Origin: Nitrospira sp.
GTDB lineage: Bacteria > Nitrospirota > Nitrospiria > Nitrospirales > Nitrospiraceae
Direction of reading: 5' to 3'
Length of the DNA stretch: 52,556 nt
NCBI GenBank assembly: GCA_005116815.1
Contig: SWDR01000028.1
Span: 1 to 52,556 of the forward strand
Positions 7,338-16,562 of this stretch are shown here, piece after piece. Both the position numbers and the translations under genes were made by a program. The notes under the pieces are model-generated. The model made no database searches. It was not told the DNA's origin and was given only the letters and a program-made list of their open reading frames with translations. Numbering within the stretch: position 1 is the stretch's first letter; every line of letters begins with the position of its first letter.

Positions 7338-8785
7338 TGCGAGGGGTTGTCTGGCTCAGACGGGATCTTCGGCTACAGGATCAGCCGGCACTCGCTGCCG
7401 CCTGCGCAGACTGCGACGAAGTGACCCCGCTTTTCGTCTTCGACGATCCCCTCCTGCGTTCCAGGCAATTCGGCTCATCTTGCGTGACGTTCATGGTCTC
7501 CTGTCTGGTGGAGCTGGCCGACACCCTGGCCCAGCGAGGACTTTCTCTACAATGGCGGCGGGGGAATCAGATCGAGGAGGTGCTCAGTTTCGTCGAGGAC
7601 GTCAAGGCCGATGTGATCTACTGGAATCGCGATTACGAGCCGGCGTCGATCCAGCGAGATCGGAAAGTTCAGCAGGCGCTGATGGCCCGTGGAGTGGTGG
7701 TTCGCACGTTCAAGGACCATGTGGTCTTTGAGGCCGAAGAGATCCGAGGGTCGACGGGAGATCCGTTGCAGCGATACAGCGCCTATCGCGCCAGATGGTG
7801 GACAAAGTGGCATGCCGCCCCCCCGCCGCTCCTACCCTCCCCTGCCGGGCTTCAAAAACAGCGAACCGGCACCTCGTCACCCGGCATTACACTGCCGACA
7901 GTGGAAGATCTCGGCTATCAGACCATTCCCTTGTCGATCAAGCCGGGAGAGAAGGAGGCACTGCGGAGGCTTCGCTGGTTTCTCGACGGTCCCATCCATC
8001 ACTACGTTGAAGGACGAAATCTTCCCGCGATCGACGGGACATCCAAACTGTCTCCACAGTTCCGGTTCGGGACGCTATCGGTGCGAACCGCCGTGCATGC
8101 AGCCTTAGGCACGCTCGCGACAGGCAGTCCCGTCTCGCGTCGCGATGTGCTCACCTGGATCGATGAATTGATCTGGCGGGAATTCTTCCAGCAAATCTTA
8201 TCCGCCTTTCCTCACGTCGCCTCCGGCCCGTTCAAGAGCAAGGATGGATTGCCGCGACCCCGTCCGGCGGGGGCGGAATGGAATCGGCTCTATGCCGCCT
8301 GGTGTGAAGGGCAGACCGGTTATCCATTGGTGGATGCAGGCATGCGGCAGTTGAACCAGACCGGGTGGATGCATAATCGCGTGCGGATGGTCGTGGCATC
8401 GTTTCTCATCAAGGACCTCCGGATCGAGTGGCAAAGCGGAGAGCGCTATTTCATGCAGCAGCTTATCGACGCAGACCTTGCAGCTAATAACGGCAATTGG
8501 CAATGGGCCTCCGCGACCGGGACGGACTCCATGCCGGGGTACCGGATTTTCAATCCCCTGCTGCAGAGCAGGAAGTTCGATCCGGAAGGCGTCTACATTC
8601 GGCAATATGTGCCGGAGCTTGCCGCCGTTCCTACGGACCGGATTCATGCGCCGCAGCTGATGACTCTGAACGAACAGGCTCTGGCCGGATGCCGGATCGG
8701 CAAGGACTATCCTTTGCCCATCGTGGATCACCGGCAGGCCCGCGAGGAATATCTAGCCCTTGGCAAACAACTGGTGACGAGATGA
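7337..8785 (+). CDS. phr: Deoxyribodipyrimidine photo-lyase (class I CPD photolyase)
   Basis: 482 residues. Light-driven repair of cyclobutane pyrimidine dimers using FAD. The N-terminal antenna domain (1-135) starts VVWLRRDLRLQDQPAL. The C-terminal FAD/DNA-binding domain contains GYPLVDAGMRQLNQTGWMHN and the NGNWQWASATGTDSMPGYR block, which includes the tryptophan equivalent to W382 of the E. coli enzyme. Length is normal for class I. It is coupled to the membrane protein upstream and, by ATGA overlap, to the DUF523/DUF1722 gene downstream. The pairing of phr with a YbgA-like gene also occurs in E. coli. Placement behind a CarH operator array predicts light induction. Confidence 0.96.
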   Translation: MRGVVWLRRDLRLQDQPALAAACADCDEVTPLFVFDDPLLRSRQFGSSCVTFMVSCLVELADTLAQRGLSLQWRRGNQIEEVLSFVEDVKADVIYWNRDYEPASIQRDRKVQQALMARGVVVRTFKDHVVFEAEEIRGSTGDPLQRYSAYRARWWTKWHAAPPPLLPSPAGLQKQRTGTSSPGITLPTVEDLGYQTIPLSIKPGEKEALRRLRWFLDGPIHHYVEGRNLPAIDGTSKLSPQFRFGTLSVRTAVHAALGTLATGSPVSRRDVLTWIDELIWREFFQQILSAFPHVASGPFKSKDGLPRPRPAGAEWNRLYAAWCEGQTGYPLVDAGMRQLNQTGWMHNRVRMVVASFLIKDLRIEWQSGERYFMQQLIDADLAANNGNWQWASATGTDSMPGYRIFNPLLQSRKFDPEGVYIRQYVPELAAVPTDRIHAPQLMTLNEQALAGCRIGKDYPLPIVDHRQAREEYLALGKQLVTR

Positions 8786-9735
8786 CGACCCTGGCGCTCC
8801 GTCTCGGGATCAGCCGTTGTCTCCTGGGGGACGAAGTCCGGTTCGACGGTGGACATAAACGTGACAATTTTCTGACCGATGTATTGGGTCAATATGTGGA
8901 GTGGGTCCCGGTCTGCCCTGAGGTAGAAACCGGTCTCGGGACGCCCCGGGAAGCGATGCGGCTGATTGGCGATCCTCATCGTCCACGGCTTGTAACTATT
9001 AAGAGCGGAACAGATCACACAGGCGCGGTCGAGAAGATGACCGAGAATCGTATCAAGGATCTCGAGGAGCTGGATCTCTCCGGGTATGTCTTTAAAAAAG
9101 GTTCGCCAAGCTGCGGGATCGAGCGAGTGCGTGTCTATAATGAGCAGGGGATGCCCAGCCGGAATGGAGTCGGGCTATTCGCTAGGGCTTTTATCGAGCA
9201 GTTTCCGCTAATTCCGGTCGAGGAGGAAGGGCGCCTTTGTGATGAGCCGCTCAGGGAGAATTTTATCGAACGGGTCTTCTGTTACCGCCGCTGGCAGGAT
9301 CTCGTACAGAGCGGAGCCACGAGGCAGACCCTGGTGCAGTTCCACACGATCCACAAATATTTGCTGTTGGCCCATAGCCCGCAGCAGTACCAAGTCCTCG
9401 GGCGACTCGTCGGTCAAGCGGAGCGGTACCGTCCCAAGGACCTTGCAAACCGCTATGGCGAACTGTTCATGAAAGCTTTGGCCATGAAGGCGACGGTGCG
9501 CAAGCATGTGAACGTGCTCCAGCACATCCTGGGCTACTTCAAGGACCGATTGGGGGCTCAGGAAAAAACCGAGCTGCTGGGGGTGATTGGCGATTATCAT
9601 CAAGGGCTCACTCCGTTGGTCGTTCCGATGACGCTGATTAAACACTACGTTCGGATCTTTGACGTCGGCTACATTCGCGATCAGGTCTATCTCAATCCGC
9701 ATCCGAAGGAACTCATGCTGCGCAATCATGTGTAG
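8782..9735 (+). CDS. DUF523/DUF1722 fusion protein (YbgA-like)
   Basis: 317 residues. The start at 8782 overlaps the photolyase stop (ATGA). Longer versions of the frame lie inside phr. The N-terminal DUF523 half (1-155) has the conserved cysteines in ISRCLLGDEVRFDGGH, CPEVETGLGTPRE and KKGSPSCGIERV. The C-terminal DUF1722 half (about 180-310) has HTIHKYLLLAHS, MKATVRKHVNVLQHILGYF and LNPHPKELMLRNHV. The family is strongly linked to phr genes. Its biochemical role is unsettled, and the cysteines of DUF523 have led to suggestions of metal or cluster binding. Confidence 0.92.
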   Translation: MTTLALRLGISRCLLGDEVRFDGGHKRDNFLTDVLGQYVEWVPVCPEVETGLGTPREAMRLIGDPHRPRLVTIKSGTDHTGAVEKMTENRIKDLEELDLSGYVFKKGSPSCGIERVRVYNEQGMPSRNGVGLFARAFIEQFPLIPVEEEGRLCDEPLRENFIERVFCYRRWQDLVQSGATRQTLVQFHTIHKYLLLAHSPQQYQVLGRLVGQAERYRPKDLANRYGELFMKALAMKATVRKHVNVLQHILGYFKDRLGAQEKTELLGVIGDYHQGLTPLVVPMTLIKHYVRIFDVGYIRDQVYLNPHPKELMLRNHV

Positions 9736-9764
9736 GCAGAGGTGAACCAGAAAGGAGTTGCAGT

Positions 9765-10274
9765 ATGTCGAAGTCAGTGAAGGGTGTCATTCTCGTCGGT
9801 CATGGCGGCATTCCCAAGGGCTGTCCGCAGGAATTAGTGACGAAACTGAAACGGCTGGAGGGTCAGCGGCGTGCCGCGAAGATGCCGCCATCGGCGGAAG
9901 AAATCGAATTGGATACCAAGATCCGCCAGATGCCGAGGACCCCTGAAACAGACCCCTATCAGTCAGGACTTGAGTCGGTGGCGGCTCAGTTGAAAGCCAA
10001 CCTGGGAGATGTCTTATTCGCCGTGGCCTACAACGAATTCTGTGCGCCGACCTTGGAAGCGTCGGTGGAGGAGTTGGTCCAGAAGGGCGCGACCCACATT
10101 ACCGTGACCACGACAATGTTCACGCCTGGCGGATCGCACTCGGAGGTGGAAATTCCTGAAATTCTCGATCACTTACGACCGCAGTATCCAGGGGTCGAAC
10201 TGCGTTACGCCTGGCCGTTCGATTTGAAACTTGTCGCGAGCACGCTGGCAGAGCAGGTGAAGCGGTTTTCATGA
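9765..10274 (+). CDS. CbiX/SirB-like class II chelatase-family protein
   Basis: 169 residues. GVILVGHGGIPKGCP at residues 7-21 carries the first metal-site histidine (VGHG). FTPGGSHSEVEIPEIL (about 122-137) carries the second motif, typical of sirohydrochlorin cobalto/ferrochelatases. An inserted Arg/Lys-rich stretch follows the first strand. The ribosome-binding site AAAGGAG precedes the ATG. A chelatase-type gene beside a B12-photoreceptor regulon raises the possibility of a link to corrin or siroheme metal insertion, but the substrate cannot be read from the sequence. No other cobalamin or heme genes are in the window. Confidence 0.75.
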   Translation: MSKSVKGVILVGHGGIPKGCPQELVTKLKRLEGQRRAAKMPPSAEEIELDTKIRQMPRTPETDPYQSGLESVAAQLKANLGDVLFAVAYNEFCAPTLEASVEELVQKGATHITVTTTMFTPGGSHSEVEIPEILDHLRPQYPGVELRYAWPFDLKLVASTLAEQVKRFS

Positions 10275-10325
10275 CGATGGCTAAGACGACATCCGGATGC
10301 GCGCCTCTGCTTGGAGACTAAGCCT

Positions 10326-11390
10326 ATGCAACATTTCACGAGTCTTGCATTGAACCTGGCCGAACAAGGATTACTTCCTGATGTGGCGACTCGATGGGGG
10401 ATTCGGCAGTTGCTTAAGCAGCGCCTCCGGGAGATCCGGTCAGGTGACGCTGCAGCAGCAGCACGGCAGGAAATGCGATTTATCGAGGAGATACGCCGTT
10501 CGCCCATCGCCGTGGTGCCGGAGAAAGCCAACGATCAGCACTACGAGGTCCCGGTTGAGTTCTTCCGGCAGGTCCTCGGGCCTCACCTGAAATATAGCAG
10601 CGCGTTCTGGCCCGCCACCGTGACGACCCTAGCCCAAGCAGAAGCCGCCGGTCTGCGTGAGTCCTGCCTGCATGCGGGCCTGATGAATGGGCAGACGATT
10701 CTGGAGCTCGGATGCGGCTGGGGGTCCCTTACGTTGTGGATGGCGGAGCACTACCCCGACAGCCGTATCACGGCGGTCTCCAATTCCCGCTCGCAGCGGG
10801 CTTACATCGAGGCCCAGGCCAGAGAACGCGGCCTACAGAACCGGGTTCGGGTGGTGACCTGCGACATGAACACGTTCGAGATCGACCCCGGGCAATTCGA
10901 TCGGGTGGTGTCGGTGGAAATGTTCGAACATATGCGTAACTGGCCTGACCTCTTTGCGCGCGTCCGACGATGGCTGAGACCGGGCGGCCAGTTCTTCATG
11001 CACGTGTTCGTGCATCGCGCGACTTCGTACTTGTTCGAAGACCGGGGGCCCGCCGACTGGATGAGTCGTCAGTTTTTCACGGGCGGGATGATGCCCAGCG
11101 ATGGCCTGCCACTGGCCTGTCAGGACCAACTCGCCTGTGTGGCCCGCTGGCGGTGGGACGGCACGCACTATGAGAAGACGGCCAACGCCTGGCTGACCAA
11201 TATGGATGCCGCCCGCGAGACACTCTGGCCCGTGATCGAGCATGTCTACGGCAAGGCCCACGCGCGAGCCTGGTGGGGGAGGTGGCGTATCTTCTTTATG
11301 GCCTGTGCCGAGCTGTTCGGCTATGAAGAGGGCCGACAATGGGGGGTCAGTCACTATCTCTTCGAAAAACAGGCGGCGAGTGCTTCATGA
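10326..11390 (+). CDS. CFA-synthase-type SAM-dependent fatty-acyl methyltransferase, copy 1
   Basis: 354 residues. The ATG at 10326 is used. The TTG at 10311 is part of its TTGGAGA ribosome-binding site. The SAM-binding motif I is ILELGCGWGSLTLW (about 125-138), then MFEHMRNW and a long aromatic C-terminus. The fold belongs to the cyclopropane-fatty-acyl-phospholipid synthase superfamily, but in the branch without the N-terminal lipid-binding domain, seen beside LitR/photolyase genes. It probably methylates an unsaturated phospholipid acyl chain. Whether the product is a cyclopropane, methyl-branched or furan precursor is not known. It overlaps the DUF2878 gene by ATGA. Confidence 0.88.
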   Translation: MQHFTSLALNLAEQGLLPDVATRWGIRQLLKQRLREIRSGDAAAAARQEMRFIEEIRRSPIAVVPEKANDQHYEVPVEFFRQVLGPHLKYSSAFWPATVTTLAQAEAAGLRESCLHAGLMNGQTILELGCGWGSLTLWMAEHYPDSRITAVSNSRSQRAYIEAQARERGLQNRVRVVTCDMNTFEIDPGQFDRVVSVEMFEHMRNWPDLFARVRRWLRPGGQFFMHVFVHRATSYLFEDRGPADWMSRQFFTGGMMPSDGLPLACQDQLACVARWRWDGTHYEKTANAWLTNMDAARETLWPVIEHVYGKAHARAWWGRWRIFFMACAELFGYEEGRQWGVSHYLFEKQAASAS

Positions 11391-11938
11391 AGATGAACAC
11401 CACGATGATCCTGAGCAACTTCGTGCTCTTTCAGATCGGCTGGTTTGCGTGCGTGTGGAGCGCCTCGGCGCACCAGCCCTGGATCGGCGTGTTGGTGTCG
11501 ACGGGGGTGGTGGTCGCGCATGTGCTCCGCGCTGCCCTGCCAATGGCGGAGCTCAAGCTGGTATTCCTGGCACTCGCCTTGGGACTCGTCTTCGATAGCC
11601 TGTTGGTATGGCAGGGATGGCTTCAATATTCCTCGGGAATCATGATCCAAAACATTGCCCCCTATTGGATCGTGGCGTTGTGGGGGCTCTTCGCAACCCT
11701 GCTGAATGTCTCGCTGCGTTGGATGAGGGGGCACTGGGTCATCGCGGTTGTGTTTGGAGCTGTCGGGGGTCCTGCCGCCTATTATGGCGGCCTCCGCCTT
11801 GGCGCACTGGAATTCGGCAATATGCCCGCGGGTCTCTTCGCTCTGGCGATTGGTTGGGCGGTGCTGACGCCGCTGCTGCTGGTGTTGTCAGCTCGCTTTG
11901 ACGGCTATGCAGGCCTGCTGGAGAGGAAGACGTCATGA
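11387..11938 (+). CDS. DUF2878 integral membrane protein, copy 1
   Basis: 183 residues, all membrane helices with short loops. The start at 11387 overlaps the upstream stop codon (ATGA). The family signature runs NFVLFQIGWFACVWSASAH near the N-terminus, then PYWIVALWGLFATLLNVSLR and GGPAAYYGGLRLGA. DUF2878 proteins are found almost only in LitR/ChrR-type photo-oxidative stress clusters beside CFA-like methyltransferases, suggesting work on the same membrane lipid. A damaged second copy lies at 17473. It is coupled by ATGA to DUF1295 downstream. Confidence 0.88.
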   Translation: MKMNTTMILSNFVLFQIGWFACVWSASAHQPWIGVLVSTGVVVAHVLRAALPMAELKLVFLALALGLVFDSLLVWQGWLQYSSGIMIQNIAPYWIVALWGLFATLLNVSLRWMRGHWVIAVVFGAVGGPAAYYGGLRLGALEFGNMPAGLFALAIGWAVLTPLLLVLSARFDGYAGLLERKTS

Positions 11939-12744
11939 GCCTATCGCTCTATGTCTTGGGATTGGTTTCGACACTGGGTCTGGCGACGCTGACATGGGTC
12001 GTCAGCGTGCTCAAGCGCGATGTGAGCATCGTGGACGGCGTGTGGGCCTTGATGCTCCTCGCCGCCGCGACGGTGTACGCCACCGGTGCGGAGCCCTATA
12101 CGGGACGGACCACGCTCATCCTGATCCTGGTTGTGCTGTGGGCCCTGCGCCTGTCAGGTCATATCATCCATCGCAACTGGGGTGAGCCCGAGGACCGGCG
12201 TTATCGAGACATCCGCCAGAAATACGAACCCAATTTCGCATTGAAGAGTCTTGGCCTCATCTTCTGGTTTCAGGCGGGACTGGCGTGGATCATCTCCATG
12301 CCTCTGTGGCCGGCTCTCACCGTACCGGTCGATGGGGGGACATTCGATCTACTCGCGGTGACGGTATGGACCGCCGGCATGATCTTCGAAGGCGTCGGAG
12401 ATTGGCAGCTGTCACGGTTCAAAGCCGACCGGGCGAACCACGGCAAGGTGATGGACCGCGGCCTCTGGCGCTACACACGGCATCCCAACTACTTCGGCGA
12501 GTGCCTGATCTGGTGGGGCTTCTCCCTCTTTGCGCTGCCGGCCGGGGCCTGGTGGACCGTCGCGGGGCCCCTGCTCCTCACATATATGCTCTTGAAATTC
12601 TCAGGCGTGACCTTGATGGAGCAGACCATCGTCGAGCGGAGACCGGCGTATCGAGCGTACATCGCCAGGACCAATGCCTTCATTCCCGGTCCGCCGAAAC
12701 AGGGTATGCAGGCCTCCATTCCAGGAAACAGGCGTCATGATTAG
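11935..12744 (+). CDS. DUF1295 membrane protein (steroid 5-alpha-reductase / ICMT-like fold)
   Basis: 269 residues with about seven membrane helices. The C-terminal block GLWRYTRHPNYFGECLIWWG and the closing ERRPAYRAYIARTNAFIP are the hallmarks of DUF1295, which shares its fold with steroid 5-alpha-reductases and isoprenylcysteine methyltransferases. These normally use NADPH or SAM, so lipid reduction or methylation is the likely reaction type. The start is fixed by the ATGA overlap with DUF2878. It overlaps the DUF6134 gene by 8 bp, so the set is translationally linked. Confidence 0.9.
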   Translation: MSLSLYVLGLVSTLGLATLTWVVSVLKRDVSIVDGVWALMLLAAATVYATGAEPYTGRTTLILILVVLWALRLSGHIIHRNWGEPEDRRYRDIRQKYEPNFALKSLGLIFWFQAGLAWIISMPLWPALTVPVDGGTFDLLAVTVWTAGMIFEGVGDWQLSRFKADRANHGKVMDRGLWRYTRHPNYFGECLIWWGFSLFALPAGAWWTVAGPLLLTYMLLKFSGVTLMEQTIVERRPAYRAYIARTNAFIPGPPKQGMQASIPGNRRHD

Positions 12745-13408
12745 CGCATGTTCCGTGACCAGTGGGTTTCGTATCGCGATGGCCTTTCTCGGATTCCTGA
12801 CATGCCTTGGAAGCGCCTCCCAACAGGCTTGGAGCGCCGCCTCGCAGACCTATGACTTCAAGGTCTTCCTCGGCAAGGATGAAATCGGGCGCCAGCGCTT
12901 TGACGTCTCTTCGGAAGGCGACCGGACCCAGGTCCGGGTAGACGCGCAGTTCACGGTCAAGTTCCTATACATCACGGTCTACACCTATCGGCATACCAAC
13001 GTCGAAACATGGGAGGGAACGTGCCTGCGCGAGATTCGCGCGGAGACGGATGATAACGGCGATTCTTTCTTCGTACACGGAATCTTTCGGAACGGGCAGT
13101 TGCAGGTGCAGACACAGGCCGGGAACTGGATTAGCGAGGGATGTATCAAAACCTTTGCCTACTGGAACCCTGAGTGGATCAAGGGCGAACGATTGCTGAA
13201 TTCACAGACCGGCGAACATCAGCCGGTGTCTATTCTTGCGGTGGGTGAAGAGACGATCCCCGTGCAGGGAGTCCCGACGCGAGCCATCCACCGCCGGATC
13301 GTTACGGATAAGTTTGCGGTCGATCTCTGGTACACCTTGAACGGCAGATGGGTCGCGCTGCAATCCACCACGAAGAGGGGCGACACCCTTCGCTATACGC
13401 TCCTGTGA
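12737..13408 (+). CDS. Secreted DUF6134-family protein
   Basis: 223 residues. The ATG at 12737 overlaps the previous gene by 8 bp. The signal sequence (AMAFLGFLTCLGSASQQAW) ends near residue 35. The mature part is a predicted beta-rich barrel: YDFKVFLGKDEIGRQRFDV, an EIRAETDDNGDSFFVHG block, a pair of cysteines in WEGTCLREI and SEGCIKTFAYW, and a C-terminal VDLWYTLNGRWVALQS. DUF6134 members accompany lipocalin and CFA-type genes in such clusters and may bind or carry a lipid in the periplasm. No enzyme motif is recognised. Confidence 0.78.
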   Translation: MISACSVTSGFRIAMAFLGFLTCLGSASQQAWSAASQTYDFKVFLGKDEIGRQRFDVSSEGDRTQVRVDAQFTVKFLYITVYTYRHTNVETWEGTCLREIRAETDDNGDSFFVHGIFRNGQLQVQTQAGNWISEGCIKTFAYWNPEWIKGERLLNSQTGEHQPVSILAVGEETIPVQGVPTRAIHRRIVTDKFAVDLWYTLNGRWVALQSTTKRGDTLRYTLL

Positions 13409-13415
13409 GGACCCC

Positions 13416-13946
13416 ATGTCATCTGTGAGGCCATCATTTTTCATGCCCCTTGTTCTGCTCGTACTCGCAGCCTGCGGCAGCCCACCACCCATTCACACCG
13501 CGACGGCCGTGGACTTGAAGCGGTTCATGGGGGACTGGTATGTCATCGCCAATATTCCAACCTTTATTGAGACGAATGCCTACAACGCCATAGAGTCCTA
13601 TCGCATGGCCCAGGATGGCACAGTGGCCACAACCTTTAACTTCCGCGAGGGCGGCGTTGAGGGGGAGCGCAAGACCTATCATCCGACCGGCTATATCATC
13701 GACAGGCAATCGAATGCTGTCTGGGGTATGCAATTCATCTGGCCGATCAAGTCCGACTATCGCATCATCTCCGTGAACGATGCCTACGACCAGACCATCA
13801 TCGGCAGGATACATCGTGATTACGTCTGGCTGATGGCGCGAACACCGCAGATTTCCGAAGCTGATTACCAGCGGTTCCTGCAGCTCATCACCGAGGAAGG
13901 CTACGATGTCTCCAAAGTCCGGAAGGTGCCACAACAGTGGAACTAG
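13416..13946 (+). CDS. Bacterial lipocalin, outer-membrane lipoprotein (Blc-like)
   Basis: 176 residues. A lipoprotein signal with lipobox LAAC (Cys at residue 20). The lipocalin signature GDWYVIANIPTF opens the barrel (about 39-50), followed by Blc-type blocks YNAIESYRMAQDG, VWGMQFIWPIKSDYRI and IIGRIHRDYVWLMARTP, and a C-terminal helix (SEADYQRFLQLITEEGYD). Blc-type lipocalins bind fatty acids or lysophospholipids and help membrane maintenance under stress. GAGGA lies just before the ATG. The previous gene ends 7 bp upstream. Confidence 0.92.
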   Translation: MSSVRPSFFMPLVLLVLAACGSPPPIHTATAVDLKRFMGDWYVIANIPTFIETNAYNAIESYRMAQDGTVATTFNFREGGVEGERKTYHPTGYIIDRQSNAVWGMQFIWPIKSDYRIISVNDAYDQTIIGRIHRDYVWLMARTPQISEADYQRFLQLITEEGYDVSKVRKVPQQWN

Positions 13947-14125
13947 TGTGCCCTGGGGAAAAACGGGACACGGTGATCGCTATGTGTTGACAGACCAGCC
14001 CGGAGTGGGGACCGGGGTATCGCTCATCGCCAGCGCGAGGGAATCATACCGGGTGTCGCTGCTATGACGACCTCTTTTGCAATCAATCTTGGTCCGGATT
14101 CGATCAACGAGGCGCTGAAGACCGT

Positions 14126-15388
14126 ATGAAAATCGCGATTGTCGGCACAGGCATCTCGGGAATGGTCGCAGCCTATCTGCTTCACCGGGATCACGAGATC
14201 ACCGTCTTCGAGGCCGCTGATTATATCGGCGGCCATACCAATACGATCGATGTGGAAATGGATGGGCGGACCTATGCGATCGATACGGGATTCATCGTGT
14301 TCAATGATTGGACCTATCCCAACTTCATCGCCCTGTTGAATCGGTTGGGCGTGGCGTCACAGCCGAGCGACATGAGTTTCAGCGTGACATGCGAGCGCAC
14401 TGGCCTGGAGTATAACGGGACGAATCTGAATACGCTGTTCGCGCAACGCCGCAATCTGTTGCGCCCATCGTTCTATCGCATGATCCGGGATATCCTTCGC
14501 TTTAATCGAGAATCGCCGGAGCTGCTCACGCAATTGGAGCCAGGCCCCTCGCTCGGTTCGTACCTTGCCGCGCACCGCTATTCGAGTGCCTTTATCGATC
14601 ACTACATTGTACCGATGGGAGCGGCCATTTGGTCTGCGGATCATGCCACCATCTTGAGACTTCCGGCCCGTTACCTGGTGCAGTTCTTCAAGAACCACGG
14701 CATGTTGTCCGTCGAACACCGTCCGACATGGCGCGTGGTTCAGGGAGGATCACGACGTTACGCTGAAAAATTGGTTGCGCCGTTTCGGGATCGCATCCAT
14801 CTGAAGTCGCCGGTCGACTCGATCAGCCGCTATCCGGACTTCGTGGAGGTCCGTGCCCGTTTCACCGGTCAAGACTGCCGGGCGCTCCGGTTCGATCACG
14901 TGATCATTGCCGCGCACAGCAATCAGGCGCTCGCGATGCTGGCCGACCCATCACCGAGTGAACAAGACATCCTGGGCGCGATCCGCTATCAAGAGAATGA
15001 AGCAGTGCTGCATACCGATGCGTCGCTCCTGCCCCGCAGGAAACTGGCCTGGGCTGCCTGGAACTATCATCTCCTGCCCACCCAGCCTGATCGTGCGGTG
15101 GTGACCTATCACATGAATCGGCTCCAGCGCCTGTCGTCCTCTCACGAGTTCTGCGTAACCTTGAATCATACGCGGGCCATTGATCCGGCCAAGATCCTGC
15201 GCCGTATCACCTATCACCATCCGGTCTATTCGCCGGATGCAGTTGCGGCGCAGAAGCGGCATGGCGCGATCAGCGGGATCAATCGAACCTCCTACTGCGG
15301 CGCCTACTGGGGCTTTGGATTCCACGAAGATGGGGTGAAGAGCGCGTTGGCCGTCTGCACGCCCTTCGGTAAGGATCTGACGTCATGA
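14126..15388 (+). CDS. FAD-dependent amine-oxidase-type oxidoreductase (lipid-modifying cluster member)
   Basis: 420 residues. The dinucleotide-binding fingerprint [14 protein letters not shown] is at residues 5-18, followed by [15 protein letters not shown], typical of flavin amine oxidases and phytoene-desaturase-like enzymes. Further family blocks are [25 protein letters not shown]-like [13 protein letters not shown], and the C-terminal [12 protein letters not shown]. In alphaproteobacteria such enzymes sit beside DUF1365 and CFA-type genes. In Rhodobacter-type furan fatty acid synthesis, flavin and desaturase functions act on methylated acyl chains. A similar acyl-chain oxidation role here is inferred. 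A 179-bp gap precedes it, and an ATGA overlap couples it to DUF1365. Confidence 0.9.
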   Translation: MKIAIVGTGISGMVAAYLLHRDHEITVFEAADYIGGHTNTIDVEMDGRTYAIDTGFIVFNDWTYPNFIALLNRLGVASQPSDMSFSVTCERTGLEYNGTNLNTLFAQRRNLLRPSFYRMIRDILRFNRESPELLTQLEPGPSLGSYLAAHRYSSAFIDHYIVPMGAAIWSADHATILRLPARYLVQFFKNHGMLSVEHRPTWRVVQGGSRRYAEKLVAPFRDRIHLKSPVDSISRYPDFVEVRARFTGQDCRALRFDHVIIAAHSNQALAMLADPSPSEQDILGAIRYQENEAVLHTDASLLPRRKLAWAAWNYHLLPTQPDRAVVTYHMNRLQRLSSSHEFCVTLNHTRAIDPAKILRRITYHHPVYSPDAVAAQKRHGAISGINRTSYCGAYWGFGFHEDGVKSALAVCTPFGKDLTS

Positions 15389-16176
15389 AGAGTTGTATCT
15401 ACACCGGAAACGTTCGACACCGCCGCTTCAGTCCGGTGCCGCATGCCTTCACCTACCGGCTCTTCATGATGTATCTGGATTTGGACGAACTGCCGACGGT
15501 GTTCAGACCGCACTGGCTCTGGTCTGTCGATCGGAGCGGCTTGGCTTCGTTCAAGCGCAGGGATCACTTCGGCGATCCGGCTATTCCGTTGGATCACGCG
15601 GTTCGCGAGCTGGTACAACAACATACGGGGCTGCGGCCAACCGGTCCCATCAGACTGCTCACCCATCTCCGGTACTTCGGGTATGTCTTCAATCCAGTCA
15701 GCTTCTATTTTTGCTACGACCCGTCAGGCGATCGCGTCGAGTCCATTGTCGCAGAGATCACGAATACGCCCTGGGGCGAGAGACATTGTTACGTATTGGG
15801 GCCGAAAGACAACCTGGCTGTGGGGTCGCGCAAGCGGTACCGCCTGAACAAAGTGTTTCACATCTCTCCGTTCATCGACATGAACGCGGCCTACGATTGG
15901 AGATTTTCCGATCCGACAACCCAACTGGCCATCCATATGGAAAATCTTCGTGACGGCCAACCGTTTTTCGACGCAACGATGGTGCTGAAGCGAAAGGAGA
16001 TCTCCAGCGCCTCTCTCGCGCAGGTACTCGTGCAATATCCCCTGATGACGGCACAAGTCATCGGAGCCATCCATTGGCAAGCGCTGAAGCTGTGGCTCAA
16101 AGGAGTTCCGTTTCTTTCACATCCGAAGAAAGAGAAGGAGGCGTCGCCAGTGGCGACGGGTCAATCACGCCCATGA
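15385..16176 (+). CDS. DUF1365 domain protein
   Basis: 263 residues. The family opening [20 protein letters not shown], then [20 protein letters not shown] and [14 protein letters not shown], identify DUF1365. The family has no assigned activity but is almost always placed between an FAD amine-oxidase-like gene and a CFA synthase, as here. In photosynthetic proteobacteria the trio is induced by singlet oxygen. The start overlaps the upstream stop by ATGA, and its own stop overlaps the CFA synthase start by ATGA. These overlaps predict co-translation. Confidence 0.93.
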   Translation: MKSCIYTGNVRHRRFSPVPHAFTYRLFMMYLDLDELPTVFRPHWLWSVDRSGLASFKRRDHFGDPAIPLDHAVRELVQQHTGLRPTGPIRLLTHLRYFGYVFNPVSFYFCYDPSGDRVESIVAEITNTPWGERHCYVLGPKDNLAVGSRKRYRLNKVFHISPFIDMNAAYDWRFSDPTTQLAIHMENLRDGQPFFDATMVLKRKEISSASLAQVLVQYPLMTAQVIGAIHWQALKLWLKGVPFLSHPKKEKEASPVATGQSRP

Positions 16177-16562
16177 ATCACACCACCACTCCATCCGATC
16201 TGACCATCGAGTCTCCTCTGGCCCGGACAGCATCCCCTTCCCGAGCCCTGGCGTGGCTCTATCGCCTCGCCAGACGAGCGGTGTTCTTCCGGCTACAACC
16301 TCTCCGCCATGGTGCGATTACCATCGTCGAAGGCCATCAACGGCATACATTTGGTGACGTGACCGCAGCCTGTCCGCTTCACGCGACGATTACGGTTCAC
16401 GATGCCCATACCTACGCCGACCTTGCATTGGGCGGGACGATCGGTGCCGCCGATGCGTTCCGATGGGGACTGTGGACCTGCGACAACCTGACAACATTGG
16501 TGAGGATCTTCGTCCAGAACCGCGAACTATTGGCAGGCATGAGGGAGGACTGGCGAAGATGA
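16173..16562 (+). CDS. CFA synthase copy 2, N-terminal fragment (frameshifted)
   Basis: 129 residues. The frame begins at the ATGA overlap with DUF1365 and matches the N-terminal lipid-binding domain of full-length cyclopropane-fatty-acyl-phospholipid synthases, ending in [18 protein letters not shown]. It then runs out of frame (REDWRR) to a TGA at 16560. Adding one G after the ATG at 16539-16541 would give AGMEGGLAKM and continue straight into the methyltransferase domain encoded from 16559. That is the expected junction in this family. So this is one gene split by a single-base loss, a sequencing error, or a two-chain version. The stop overlaps the next ATG (ATGA). Confidence 0.75.
   Translation: MNHTTTPSDLTIESPLARTASPSRALAWLYRLARRAVFFRLQPLRHGAITIVEGHQRHTFGDVTAACPLHATITVHDAHTYADLALGGTIGAADAFRWGLWTCDNLTTLVRIFVQNRELLAGMREDWRR

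Noticed and set aside
14064-14129. A 21-codon open frame whose TGA overlaps the ATG of the FAD oxidoreductase (ATGA), possible leader peptide.
   Set aside because: No ribosome-binding site is present and the sequence has no compositional bias. Overlaps of this kind occur by chance, so it is not listed as a gene.
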